The position numbers were made by a program, and so were the translations under genes. Source: Bacilli bacterium (lineage in GTDB: Bacteria; Bacillota_I; Bacilli_A; RFN20; CAG-826). From it: a stretch of DNA of 64,000 nt. The stretch lies in assembly GCA_900767825.1 (NCBI GenBank), contig CAAGAN010000035.1, positions 4,957 through 68,956 on the forward strand. Reading direction: 5' to 3'. Below the pieces are notes generated by a model, which saw nothing but the letters and a program-made list of their open reading frames with translations, made no database searches and had not been told where the DNA came from. Below are positions 19,591-28,230 of the stretch, piece by piece; the stretch's first letter is position 1, and every line of letters starts with the position of its first letter.

Positions 19591-19733
19591 AGTTTAAATA
19601 TTGATTGCTAAGAAAAGAGATTAAAAAACGTTTTAGCACTCTACATGTTTTCATAGATGACACTTGATAATTAAATTAATTGCTCCTACGCTTATTTTAA
19701 ATAGTAAGATTTTCTTACTTTTAAGAGGTTAGC

Positions 19734-19997
19734 ATGGACATTGAAATCATTAACGTTTCTTCCAAAGGGCAAGTTGTCTTGCCATTAAAAATGAGAAACA
19801 AATTAAAAATCAATAGTGGCGACAAACTTTTTATTTACTGTAACGAAGATTCTATTCTTATAAAGAAAATCAAGTTTCCATCTAAAGAGGAATTCGAGAA
19901 CGGAATCAAAGAAAACATGAAGATCGCTAAAGAATCTAGTCTAACTGAACAAGATATTTTTGATGCAATCAAAGAAATCAGGAACAAGGAAAAATAA
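19734..19997 (+). CDS. SpoVT/AbrB-fold DNA-binding protein
   Basis: 87 residues. The first 45 (VSSKGQVVLPLKMRNKLKI, then GDKLFIYC) are a classic swapped-hairpin AbrB domain; the remainder is helical and charged. Such proteins are either transition-state regulators or antitoxins. No cognate toxin follows on the same strand, but a PBECR-like putative nuclease lies 330 bases away in opposite orientation. The flanking TTGGCAT palindromes suggest autoregulation. An AGAGG sequence lies before the ATG. Confidence 0.85.
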   Translation: MDIEIINVSSKGQVVLPLKMRNKLKINSGDKLFIYCNEDSILIKKIKFPSKEEFENGIKENMKIAKESSLTEQDIFDAIKEIRNKEK

Positions 19998-20033
19998 TCA
20001 ATAGTCGCTGTAAAATAATTCCTTCAATTGTTT

Positions 20034-20097
20034 TTGGCATGATATTTTCTAATAAGGATGCCAAATCGGCATATCCAAATTAATTAGGCATGCCAAA
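20034..20097. repeat. Two further TTGGCAT/ATGCCAA palindromic repeats
   Basis: Copy two at 20034-20065 matches the upstream copy closely. A third, more diverged unit (GGCAT to GGCATGCCAAA) follows at 20066-20097. They sit just after the AbrB-like gene. Confidence 0.55.
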
Positions 20098-20130
20098 TTT
20101 CAAGTTTTAATCTTTAGCAATAGAAAGGCT

Positions 20131-20296
20131 AAAATAAAAACATCCACACGGGATGTTAATATTTGTCAAGCAGGACAGCTTTATATTAAGGAAGCGACTA
20201 AACGTTAGAGGCCATCTATTAGCTTCCACCTGCATCACTGCCCACCATATGGCTATGGTGCGTCGTGGTCGTCAGCTGGATCTCCACCTTTGACAA
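20131..20296 (-). ncRNA. Probable structured small RNA of unknown family
   Basis: A stretch of roughly 50% GC in AT-rich surroundings with no long reading frame. On the minus strand the 5' end TTGTCAA pairs with TTGACAA near the 3' end. Inside are CACCATA/TATGGTG and GGAAGC/GCTTCC hairpins and a CAGCT/AGCTG pairing, so a closed multibranched fold is likely. A good promoter precedes it (20301-20329) and a terminator ends it (AACATCC/GGATGTT then TTTTTATTTT, 20131-20157). Expected length is about 160 nt. I saw no SRP, tmRNA, RNase P or 6S signature. It could be a housekeeping RNA diverged beyond my recognition. Confidence 0.6.
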
Positions 20297-20300
20297 CTAA

Positions 20301-20329
20301 ATTTTACCGAAAGTCAAATGCTTTATCAA
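20301..20329 (-). promoter_or_regulatory. Promoter of the putative small RNA
   Basis: On the minus strand TTGATA (20324-20329), exactly 17 bases, TAAAAT (20301-20306). Predicted transcription start is near 20294, at the paired 5' end of the RNA. Confidence 0.6.
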
Positions 20330-20691
20330 TTATTATTTTTTATCAAATAGATTGTTACTACCGATTCTCTTTTCTCCCTGCTTTTTTGAGTAACTATTTT
20401 CATGTATTTTATTCTTTCTTTTTGTTTACCCCTTCTACCAATATATGTACTAAACTTTTTTCCACTTCTATCGTGTTTTAAAGATTTTTTATCTAGCAAT
20501 ATTGCAGGTATTGCCTTTACATCTTTAATGGTCAAATGATGGTTTTTATTTGCTATATGTTCGAAAATAGATTCATATCTTTTATCGTTATCGAAATATA
20601 TTTCACTGCCCCTAGCGCTTTTCAATGGAACAGGTAATTTTTTAAGAGCATCAACAATATTCTGATCAAATTCCCTATCCAATTTTCGCAT
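20326..20691 (-). CDS. Putative PBECR-type nuclease-like protein
   Basis: 121 residues from the internal ATG at 20691. The longer reading (from 20709) would place the -10 box inside the coding region. The sequence IFEHIANKNHHLTIKDVKAIPAI followed by a basic strand region and KRESVVTIYL resembles the phage barnase/EndoU/colicin/RelE-like (PBECR) superfamily, whose members are toxin-like nucleases. An extended -10 (TGGTATTAT) ends six bases before the ATG, so the mRNA may be leaderless. Pairing with the AbrB-like gene as toxin and antitoxin is speculative because the genes are convergent and separated. Confidence 0.55.
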   Translation of the reverse strand: MRKLDREFDQNIVDALKKLPVPLKSARGSEIYFDNDKRYESIFEHIANKNHHLTIKDVKAIPAILLDKKSLKHDRSGKKFSTYIGRRGKQKERIKYMKIVTQKSREKRESVVTIYLIKNNN

Positions 20692-20778
20692 GCAATGATA
20701 ATACCACACCCATAAAATAGTAATGTGAAATATTTTAATAATTGTTAAAAGCCAATTTTATTGCTTGCGAACTAAAAA

Positions 20779-20798
20779 GGACATCCTGATGGATGCCC
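20779..20798 (-). terminator. guaB terminator
   Basis: On the minus strand GGGCATCC-ATCA-GGATGTCC followed by TTTTTAG, 20 bases past the guaB stop. Confidence 0.8.
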
Positions 20799-20818
20799 TA
20801 AATAAGTTAGTTAATTAG

Positions 20819-22306
<1,488 letters not shown>

Positions 22307-22309
22307 TTA

Positions 22310-23293
22310 TTAATGGTTCAATTTATAATCTTCAGAACCATAGGCAGCATAAACAGCAGACAATGGATTATTATTTACGATTCTATCGATGCATTCCGCT
22401 AACATGGAAGCTAATGAAATTACATGGACAAAATCTAGGCTCTTGAAACGAGAATCTAGCGGAATTGAATCAGTAACGATAACTTCGCTAAATGGGCCAT
22501 TCTTGATTAAATCGAAGCAAGGATCGCTAAATACAGGGTGAATTGCAGCAATCTTGACACTATTTGCCCCACTACCTAGAAGAGCATTCGCCCCGATAAC
22601 CGCGCTTTTGCCAGTATCAATCATGTCATCAATCATGATGCAATCTTTTCCCTTTACTTCACCAATGATATTCATGGCTTCAGGTTCAAGCTTGGAATTA
22701 CGTCTTTTATCAATAATTGCTAATGGGGCATTTAGTTGCTCTGCTAATAATCTAGCACGGGTAACTCCTCCATGATCAGGAGAGACAACAACGACATTAT
22801 TTAAATCCGCTCCGCTAGAGATGATTGCCCTTCCTAATAAAGGTACGGCAGTCAAATCATCGACAAGGCAAGAGAAGAATCCTTGGATTTGGGCAGCATG
22901 GAGATTAACAGTAACTACGCGGTCAACTCCAGCAGTAGTAAGCAAATGGGCAACTAAGGCAGCTGTTATTGGCTGTCTTGGTTTAGCTTTCCTATCTTGT
23001 CTAGCATAGCCAAAATAAGGGATTATCAAATTGATTTCCCTAGCACTGCTTCTACGCAAGGCATCAATAAAGATAAGTGTCTCCATAAGGTTTTCGTTAA
23101 CTGGAGTACATGTTGATTGGATGATGAATACGTCCTTGCCACGGACTGTCTCGACTGGTTCGACAATTATTTCACCAGAAGGAAAATGACGGATGCTCCT
23201 TGAGCCAAGCTCGACACCTAGCTTCTTTGCAATAGAGGCAGCCAAGTCTTCGTTAGCGGATAAGGAGAATAGAATTGCATTGTTGTCTAGCAT
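22310..23293 (-). CDS. prs: Ribose-phosphate pyrophosphokinase
   Basis: 327 residues. Contains FPSGEIIVEP, YFGYARQDRKAKPR, the catalytic flexible-loop region and the PRPP-binding GKDCIMIDDMIDTGKS. It makes PRPP from ribose 5-phosphate and ATP, the shared substrate of hpt, apt and upp nearby. It is first in the prs-guaB operon and divergent from the second hpt. A -10 TATAAT (complement of 23341-23346) lies upstream with only a weak -35. Confidence 0.97.
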   Translation of the reverse strand: MLDNNAILFSLSANEDLAASIAKKLGVELGSRSIRHFPSGEIIVEPVETVRGKDVFIIQSTCTPVNENLMETLIFIDALRRSSAREINLIIPYFGYARQDRKAKPRQPITAALVAHLLTTAGVDRVVTVNLHAAQIQGFFSCLVDDLTAVPLLGRAIISSGADLNNVVVVSPDHGGVTRARLLAEQLNAPLAIIDKRRNSKLEPEAMNIIGEVKGKDCIMIDDMIDTGKSAVIGANALLGSGANSVKIAAIHPVFSDPCFDLIKNGPFSEVIVTDSIPLDSRFKSLDFVHVISLASMLAECIDRIVNNNPLSAVYAAYGSEDYKLNH

Positions 23294-23391
23294 GATTACT
23301 TCCTTTGACCTCGATAGAGGCGATTTACTATATTAGAAGCATTATACAATAGGAGTTTTTATATGTCCTTAAACAAAAATAATTTTTATAA

Positions 23392-23435
23392 AGATAGCGC
23401 TTTCTTTCCCTAAATATGGGCGTTTTCAATATAAT
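23392..23435. promoter_or_regulatory. LacI-type operator candidate and -10 box in the prs/hpt intergenic region
   Basis: AGATAGCGCTTTCT (23392-23405) shares TAGCGCTTTCTTT with the site before the first hpt. TATAAT at 23430-23435 is the likely -10 of the second hpt, whose GGAGG lies just before the ATG at 23472. The -35 is weak, which could mean regulator dependence. Confidence 0.45.
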
Positions 23436-23471
23436 AATCTAATTCAGTTTTTATCTAAGTGGAGGAAAGAT

Positions 23472-24029
23472 ATGAAAGAGCTTATTATGTCTAGAGAAGA
23501 AATAGAAGAAGCCTGTGTTAGAATTGGTACTTCTTTGAATGAGCGTCTAAAAAATGAAGAAAGACTTCCTGTCTTTATTTGCGTCATGAAGGGTGCGATG
23601 AATTTTATGAGCGATCTAATTAAGCACATCGAAAGCGATATCCTAGTGGATTATATAAAGATATCTAGCTATGAAGGAGATAAAACTAGCGGACATATTA
23701 CCCTTAAGCAAGATATATCTATTAATCTAGATTCACGTAGCGTTGTCATTGTTGAAGATATCATCGATACAGGTCTATCGATGAAATATCTTATCGACCA
23801 CATAAAGGAAAAATATAGCCCAAAGCAAATTATAGTAGCTACCTTGTTAGATAAAGCCTGCGCAAGAAAGATTTCGGTCCAAATAGATTGTGTTGGAAAA
23901 ACTCTTCACGAGAACAAATTCGTCGTTGGATATGGGCTAGATTATAAAGAACTCCACCGCAATAACCCATATATCTATGTCCCTACTAAAGAAGAAGTAG
24001 AACAAATGGATATAGAAGTTGCTAAATAA
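23472..24029 (+). CDS. hpt: Second hypoxanthine-guanine phosphoribosyltransferase
   Basis: 185 residues, closely similar along its whole length to the gene at 17546. PRPP motif VVIVEDIIDTGLS; C-terminal VGKTLHENKFVVGYGLDYKE. The duplicates may have divided hypoxanthine, guanine or xanthine preference; sequence alone does not show which. It lies between prs and a convergent ATPase gene whose stop abuts its own stop with no gap. Confidence 0.93.
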   Translation: MKELIMSREEIEEACVRIGTSLNERLKNEERLPVFICVMKGAMNFMSDLIKHIESDILVDYIKISSYEGDKTSGHITLKQDISINLDSRSVVIVEDIIDTGLSMKYLIDHIKEKYSPKQIIVATLLDKACARKISVQIDCVGKTLHENKFVVGYGLDYKELHRNNPYIYVPTKEEVEQMDIEVAK

Positions 24030-25850
24030 TTAGGCGTTATTAGTAAAATTATTCCTAGATTCTAGTTTTACATTCTTATTAAAGAAGGCTATCCCTACTT
24101 TAATGATTTTATTTACCCCATCAAGTTTCATCTCTTCGTCATACTTTTTCTTTTCGATTTGATCTAATGCCTTCTTGGCTAATTTATCTAGGCTAGATGT
24201 ATCTTCTCCTTTTTTGAATTCGAACATGAATCCAGGGTTAGATTTATTGATTGGATTAAGACATATATCAAACCTACCCAATCCAGATTCCCTATTGGAA
24301 GAGATTTTATATCTAGAGCTAGTAATCGCACATAATCCAAGCATCATCCCATGATAAAAAGATTCATTAGGAGTATCAAAACTAGATATAGATTCAACCA
24401 TGAATTTTTCTAATATCTTTTCTAATGAATTAATGTCATTTAGGAAAATTGCCTGTTGAAAGGAAATGGCAATGCTTTCTTTCCCGGTTTTAGAAAGTAT
24501 TTCTTTTTCATAGACAAAAGTAATCTCTTTATTTGGGATAGCAACGTCACATATATAATTCCCATCAGTCTGAGGATATATCTTCAACACTTTTAAATAA
24601 CCTGCAACAAGCAAGAAACTATAGATGCTATAAGGATTTTTATTAATTTCAGGATAGATAACGCTTGTATCGATATAGGTAGTAACTTTCTCCCCAATTA
24701 ATAATTTATGGAGGTTTTCTTTTGTTACATCATTGGCAGCCTCTACTATTTCCCCGATGATGTCATTACTTCCAGTTGAAAGCCAGAAAGCCTTTGGAAT
24801 GCAATTAGATGAAACATAATTTATGACTGACCAAGGATTAAATATTTCATTATTGCCAAATACATATCCATCATACCAAGAGCAAGCCTCTTCGTATTTA
24901 TCTGAATAGTTGTAATAGGAAAGTAGTTCTTTTACTTCATCTTTGCTAAATCCGAAATATTCACTATATTCATCATCTAATATCGAATTGATCTTTAAGT
25001 TATTTAGTCCTGAGAAGATGCTTTCTTTTGCAACTCTAAGTATGCCAGTAAGGAAACCATATGCTAAAGATGGATTATCCTTTAATCCGCCAGAAAAAAA
25101 TCCACGCATGAAATTAATAATCTTTGGATGTCCTTGTTCTAAAGGAGCGTCATATTCATCAATTATGATGATGCATTCTTTTTTATAATGTTTACATAAG
25201 AATAAAGAAAGCAATTGAAGAGACATTTCTAGATCAATTTCATTTGCAGTACCTGATGCTATTTTCTTATATTGGCTAATCTCATATTCATTTAGATAAG
25301 GGCTAGTCTCCAATTCGTTATGACGTAAGAATTCTAAAGATATAAGTTTAGAAATCTTAGAAAAAGTATCTTCATAGGATTCACATTTTACATCTTTAAA
25401 AGTAAGGAATATGACTGGATATTGACCTTGATAAGAAGTATATGGCCTACCGCATTTCCAAATATTCTTATCCTTAAAATATACAGAAGTATCTTCTTTG
25501 CTTTGCTCAAAGAATACACGGAGCATATCCATGTTTAAAGTTTTGCCAAATCTACGTGGACGGGTAAAAAGAGAAACTTGGGGCCTATTATCTAGAAAGT
25601 CCTTAATTAACAAAGTCTTATCGACATAGTAATATTCAGTTACGGCTTTCTTAAAATCAGATATTCCGATAGGAAGAGGCTTCTTTTTAGAATTAGAAGA
25701 CATATTCTTATCAATAAAATCCTTAGGGACTAACCAACTTCCGTTTTCTTTTTTGGCCCCGTCAATCTCCCCGCTTTTGCACATTTGCTGAATTCGGCGG
25801 ATAGATATATCTAATCTAGATGCAACTTCTTTACTTTCAAAATAAGTCAT
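24030..25850 (-). CDS. HTH + AAA-ATPase-like + PDDEXK nuclease-like protein
   Basis: The start is set at 25850 (MTYFESKEVASRL) because GAGGAG lies seven bases before it; the reading frame opens ten codons earlier. 606 residues: an excisionase/MerR-type helix-turn-helix (about 1-55), an AAA-ATPase-like domain beginning LPIGISDFKK with RPRRFGKTLNMDM as P-loop and IIIDEYDAPL as Walker B, and a C-terminal PDDEXK_9-like segment (GRFDICL, then FMFEFKKG). This family is greatly expanded in gut bacteria and its role is unknown; the N-terminal HTH is a less common addition. Three 11-bp repeats lie upstream. Confidence 0.82.
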   Translation of the reverse strand: MTYFESKEVASRLDISIRRIQQMCKSGEIDGAKKENGSWLVPKDFIDKNMSSNSKKKPLPIGISDFKKAVTEYYYVDKTLLIKDFLDNRPQVSLFTRPRRFGKTLNMDMLRVFFEQSKEDTSVYFKDKNIWKCGRPYTSYQGQYPVIFLTFKDVKCESYEDTFSKISKLISLEFLRHNELETSPYLNEYEISQYKKIASGTANEIDLEMSLQLLSLFLCKHYKKECIIIIDEYDAPLEQGHPKIINFMRGFFSGGLKDNPSLAYGFLTGILRVAKESIFSGLNNLKINSILDDEYSEYFGFSKDEVKELLSYYNYSDKYEEACSWYDGYVFGNNEIFNPWSVINYVSSNCIPKAFWLSTGSNDIIGEIVEAANDVTKENLHKLLIGEKVTTYIDTSVIYPEINKNPYSIYSFLLVAGYLKVLKIYPQTDGNYICDVAIPNKEITFVYEKEILSKTGKESIAISFQQAIFLNDINSLEKILEKFMVESISSFDTPNESFYHGMMLGLCAITSSRYKISSNRESGLGRFDICLNPINKSNPGFMFEFKKGEDTSSLDKLAKKALDQIEKKKYDEEMKLDGVNKIIKVGIAFFNKNVKLESRNNFTNNA

Positions 25851-25903
25851 AAGCACTCCTCTATAAAGATATTCTAACATATAAAACGAAGCGAAGTATT
25901 AAA

Positions 25904-25936
25904 TTTCGTTTTGATTTCGTTTTGGTTTCGTTTTAA
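25904..25936. repeat. Three contiguous 11-bp direct repeats
   Basis: TTTCGTTTTGA, TTTCGTTTTGG and TTTCGTTTTAA run head to tail, one helical turn each, about 55 bases upstream of the HTH-ATPase start. Iteron-like operator, perhaps for its own HTH domain (inference). Confidence 0.65.
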
Positions 25937-26020
25937 ACATCAAAATATAGATGCAATCGAATTATTATTAATTTAGTTACTAAAATATGAACTTAAATAT
26001 ATAGGCAACAAATAAAAAGG

Positions 26021-26055
26021 CCCGGATGTTGCGCATTGTTAAGAGGCGATCCGGG
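26021..26055 (-). terminator. GC-rich inverted repeat with T-rich tail
   Basis: CCCGGAT and ATCCGGG enclose 21 bases. On the minus strand CCTTTTTATTTG follows. It lies about 65 bases beyond the terminator of the uracil-type permease, so it is either a back-up terminator or the end of a short unannotated RNA. Confidence 0.45.
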
Positions 26056-26120
26056 ATCTATCGGCTATATAGTACACTTTAGAACTTATTTTTCCTAGAA
26101 AAATCTCTATTTAACGAAAA

Positions 26121-26150
26121 AACGACCCTTCAATCAATAGAAGAGCCGTT
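26121..26150 (-). terminator. Terminator of the uracil-type permease gene
   Basis: On the minus strand AACGGCTCTTC pairs with GAAGGGTCGTT (two G-T pairs), followed by TTTTTTCG, just past the stop. Confidence 0.8.
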
Positions 26151-26167
26151 CATATTGAGCTAATTTC

Positions 26168-27709
26168 TTATTCAGCCTTAGCTTCAACCTTTTTATCTTT
26201 TAGGATTAGGTTCATTAAGATACCTAGGATCATTGAGAAGGCGGTTGAAGTAACAGTAATCATGGTAGAAGTTCCTGGGAAAATAAACTTCAAGGCCAAT
26301 CCGCCAATTCCAGAAACTAGGATAACTGATGCGACGAATATATTTTTGGTATTAGACATATCAACTTGTTCATTGATTAACATCTTTACCCCACTAGCGG
26401 CAATAAATCCATATAGGAGCAAGGATACCCCACCAGTAACACAAGTTGGGATAGTTTCTACTACTGACATTATAGGAGATAAGAATCCTAGCAATATAGT
26501 CATAAAGCAAGCTAGGATAATAACCTTGACACTAGCAATCTTAGTAACGCCAACTACTGCAACATTTTCTCCATAAGTAGTATTGGCAGCACCACACATA
26601 ACTCCACTTAAAGCCGTGGCAACTCCATCCCCAATAAGGGTTCTAGATAATCCTGGGTCAGTCAATAAATCCCTGCCGATTATTCCAGAAAGGTTTTTAT
26701 GGTCACCGATATGTTCGCAGATTGTAACTAAGGAAACCGGGATGAACAATAAGGCGATGCTTCCGATTTGGCTTCCTTTTATTGGGGCAGCAGCCTTAAA
26801 TGTTTCAGGAAGGAAGATGAAACTAGGTACATCGATGAAGCTTTGCACTCCGATGTTTTTGAAATTATTGACGATAGGAGAGAAATCAACTACATGGAAG
26901 GTTTCGTTTCCGCAAGCATAATACCCAATCCCAGTAAATATAGCCGCAGCAACATATCCTGCAACCATACCCATGACAAATGGGATTAAGCTTAATGTCT
27001 TCTTGCCATAATGGGCGCATAAAGCAGTTACGATCATGCCGATTAAGCCACATAATAAGGCAACTAGGTTATAAGATTCATGGCTACCGCTAGAAGAAAC
27101 TAAATTATTAACAGCAGAAACGCTTAATCCTAAACCAATGACCATGATTACTGGTCCAATTACGATGGTAGGAAGCAATTTGTTTAGCCAATTGACCCCG
27201 GCAAATTTAATAATTATCGCGATTATTACATATAGCGCACCAACCATGGCCATACCAATTGGAAGTGCCCATATGTTAGCAAAAAATCCATTTACAACAT
27301 CTCCGGCACTTGCAGCTACTGCAACTCCGTCTACTACCTTAGCAGGAACTGCACCTAAGGCAACTGCCCCGCACATTGGGGCAATATAGGCAAAGCTAGA
27401 AGCAAGGAAGACAGGTGATTTCATTTTGGTTAAGACAATATAGAATAAAGTTCCTATCCCAGCTGCGACTAGAGTTGGGGCAATCATAGTTTGGGCTAAG
27501 GATATGCCGTTTATATTTATAAATGGTACTTTAGCACCGGCATTAGCAAATTGAGACCCAACTTCCATTGGTCCAGAAAATACTAATAGAGGAACGGTAA
27601 TGCATGCGACAAACATCGCTAGCACGTGCTGAATCGCTAAGATGATCCATTCCGAAATCTTCTTAGGAGCCTCGTTTACATCGAGGATAAGTTTTTTTGC
27701 TTGGTCCAT
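26168..27709 (-). CDS. NCS2 nucleobase permease, probably uracil (UraA/PyrP-like)
   Basis: 513 residues with about 12-14 membrane segments. The N-terminal QHVLAMF, the SSFAYIAPM segment and NTTYGENVAVVGVTK near the middle are NCS2 signatures; the SSFA-iaPM form is closest in my judgement to uracil rather than xanthine carriers. It would import uracil by proton symport for upp. AGGAGG precedes the start. The leader (27710 to about 27990) holds two terminator hairpins, so expression is probably attenuated. Confidence 0.85.
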   Translation of the reverse strand: MDQAKKLILDVNEAPKKISEWIILAIQHVLAMFVACITVPLLVFSGPMEVGSQFANAGAKVPFININGISLAQTMIAPTLVAAGIGTLFYIVLTKMKSPVFLASSFAYIAPMCGAVALGAVPAKVVDGVAVAASAGDVVNGFFANIWALPIGMAMVGALYVIIAIIIKFAGVNWLNKLLPTIVIGPVIMVIGLGLSVSAVNNLVSSSGSHESYNLVALLCGLIGMIVTALCAHYGKKTLSLIPFVMGMVAGYVAAAIFTGIGYYACGNETFHVVDFSPIVNNFKNIGVQSFIDVPSFIFLPETFKAAAPIKGSQIGSIALLFIPVSLVTICEHIGDHKNLSGIIGRDLLTDPGLSRTLIGDGVATALSGVMCGAANTTYGENVAVVGVTKIASVKVIILACFMTILLGFLSPIMSVVETIPTCVTGGVSLLLYGFIAASGVKMLINEQVDMSNTKNIFVASVILVSGIGGLALKFIFPGTSTMITVTSTAFSMILGILMNLILKDKKVEAKAE

Positions 27710-27747
27710 ACGCCTAAGCCCTCCTTTTTATTTACCTACTCCTTTTA

Positions 27748-27779
27748 GAAAAAAAGGACCTAGATAACTCTAAGTCCTA
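27748..27779 (-). terminator. Leader terminator 2 before the uracil-type permease
   Basis: On the minus strand AGGACTTAGA-GTTA-TCTAGGTCCT with TTTTTTT directly behind, about 40 bases upstream of the start codon. A strong intrinsic terminator placed inside the leader. Confidence 0.75.
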
Positions 27780-27824
27780 AATAACAAAAGGGGTTGGATT
27801 AAGAAGAAACTGGCCAAAATAAGA

Positions 27825-27990
27825 AAAAATCTCCCTACGCTTTTTCTTTCGTATGGAGTATCTAATTCCGAGTTCCATGTTTCTACCCGGAAAATAACTC
27901 TACCTTGAAAACACTTTTTTGGCAACAAGTTTTTTATTAGCAAAAAATAGGCAAAAATATTTATAAAAATCCTTTCCAAAGGAAAGAAAC
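27825..27990 (-). promoter_or_regulatory. Attenuator leader with terminator 1 and unidentified sensing region
   Basis: On the minus strand CTCCATACG and CGTAGGGAG form a stem (27831-27858) followed by ATTTTTTC. Upstream, ATGGA in a preceding helix can pair with TCCAT of the terminator arm, giving a mutually exclusive antiterminator; GAGTT/AACTC could hold that strand instead. I do not recognise a purine, PyrR, preQ1, SAM or T-box element. Riboswitch-like control is inferred. Confidence 0.5.
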
Positions 27991-28015
27991 ATAGTTAGCT
28001 AAAAAAGAACATTTT

Positions 28016-28029
28016 TGAAAGTGCTTTCA
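28016..28029. promoter_or_regulatory. cre/PurR-like operator before the purine permease
   Basis: TGAAAGTGCTTTCA differs from the perfect LacI-type palindrome TGAAAGCGCTTTCA by one base. CTTTCATAAC is shared with the site at 17417. It lies upstream of the guanine riboswitch. Confidence 0.5.
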
Positions 28030-28071
28030 TAACAAAATCATCTTGTTTTAATTTAAAATATCTCAGTCGAA

Positions 28072-28137
28072 GTCGTATATGATGGTGATATGGTCCATTA
28101 GTCTCTACGCTTTCTCCTTTAGTGAAGGCACTACGAC
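28072..28137 (+). promoter_or_regulatory. Purine riboswitch, guanine/hypoxanthine class
   Basis: P1 is GTCGTA/TACGAC, P2 is GATGG/CCATT with loop GATATGG, and P3 is GCTTTC/GAAGGC with a CC-containing loop for the kissing contact. J2/3 reads TCTCTAC and J3/1 reads ACTAC, whose cytosine specifies guanine or hypoxanthine rather than adenine. It controls the purine permease gene 94 bases downstream. The expression platform is not obvious: AAGAA/TTCTT and TAAAAAT/ATTTTTA pairing or sequestration of GGAGGG by CCCACCTC are both possible. Confidence 0.85.
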
Positions 28138-28230
28138 AAGAAAGTAAAAATTGCGTTAGCTTTTCATTTTTATTCTTCTTGGATCCCACCTCATATCTGA
28201 TTAGATAATTCTTCTAATAGGAGGGTAACC

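Noticed and set aside
20150..20296. SRP RNA or tmRNA
   Set aside because: The SRP tip (GGAAGGAAGCAG type) and the tmRNA tRNA-like ends with CCA are absent, so no known class was assigned.
25904..25936. CRISPR-like array
   Set aside because: The three units are contiguous without spacers and only 11 bases long.
27840..27910. Purine riboswitch on the plus strand (contains GTTTCTACC)
   Set aside because: No P2/P3 with paired loops surrounds the motif; the segment fits better as part of the minus-strand attenuator leader.
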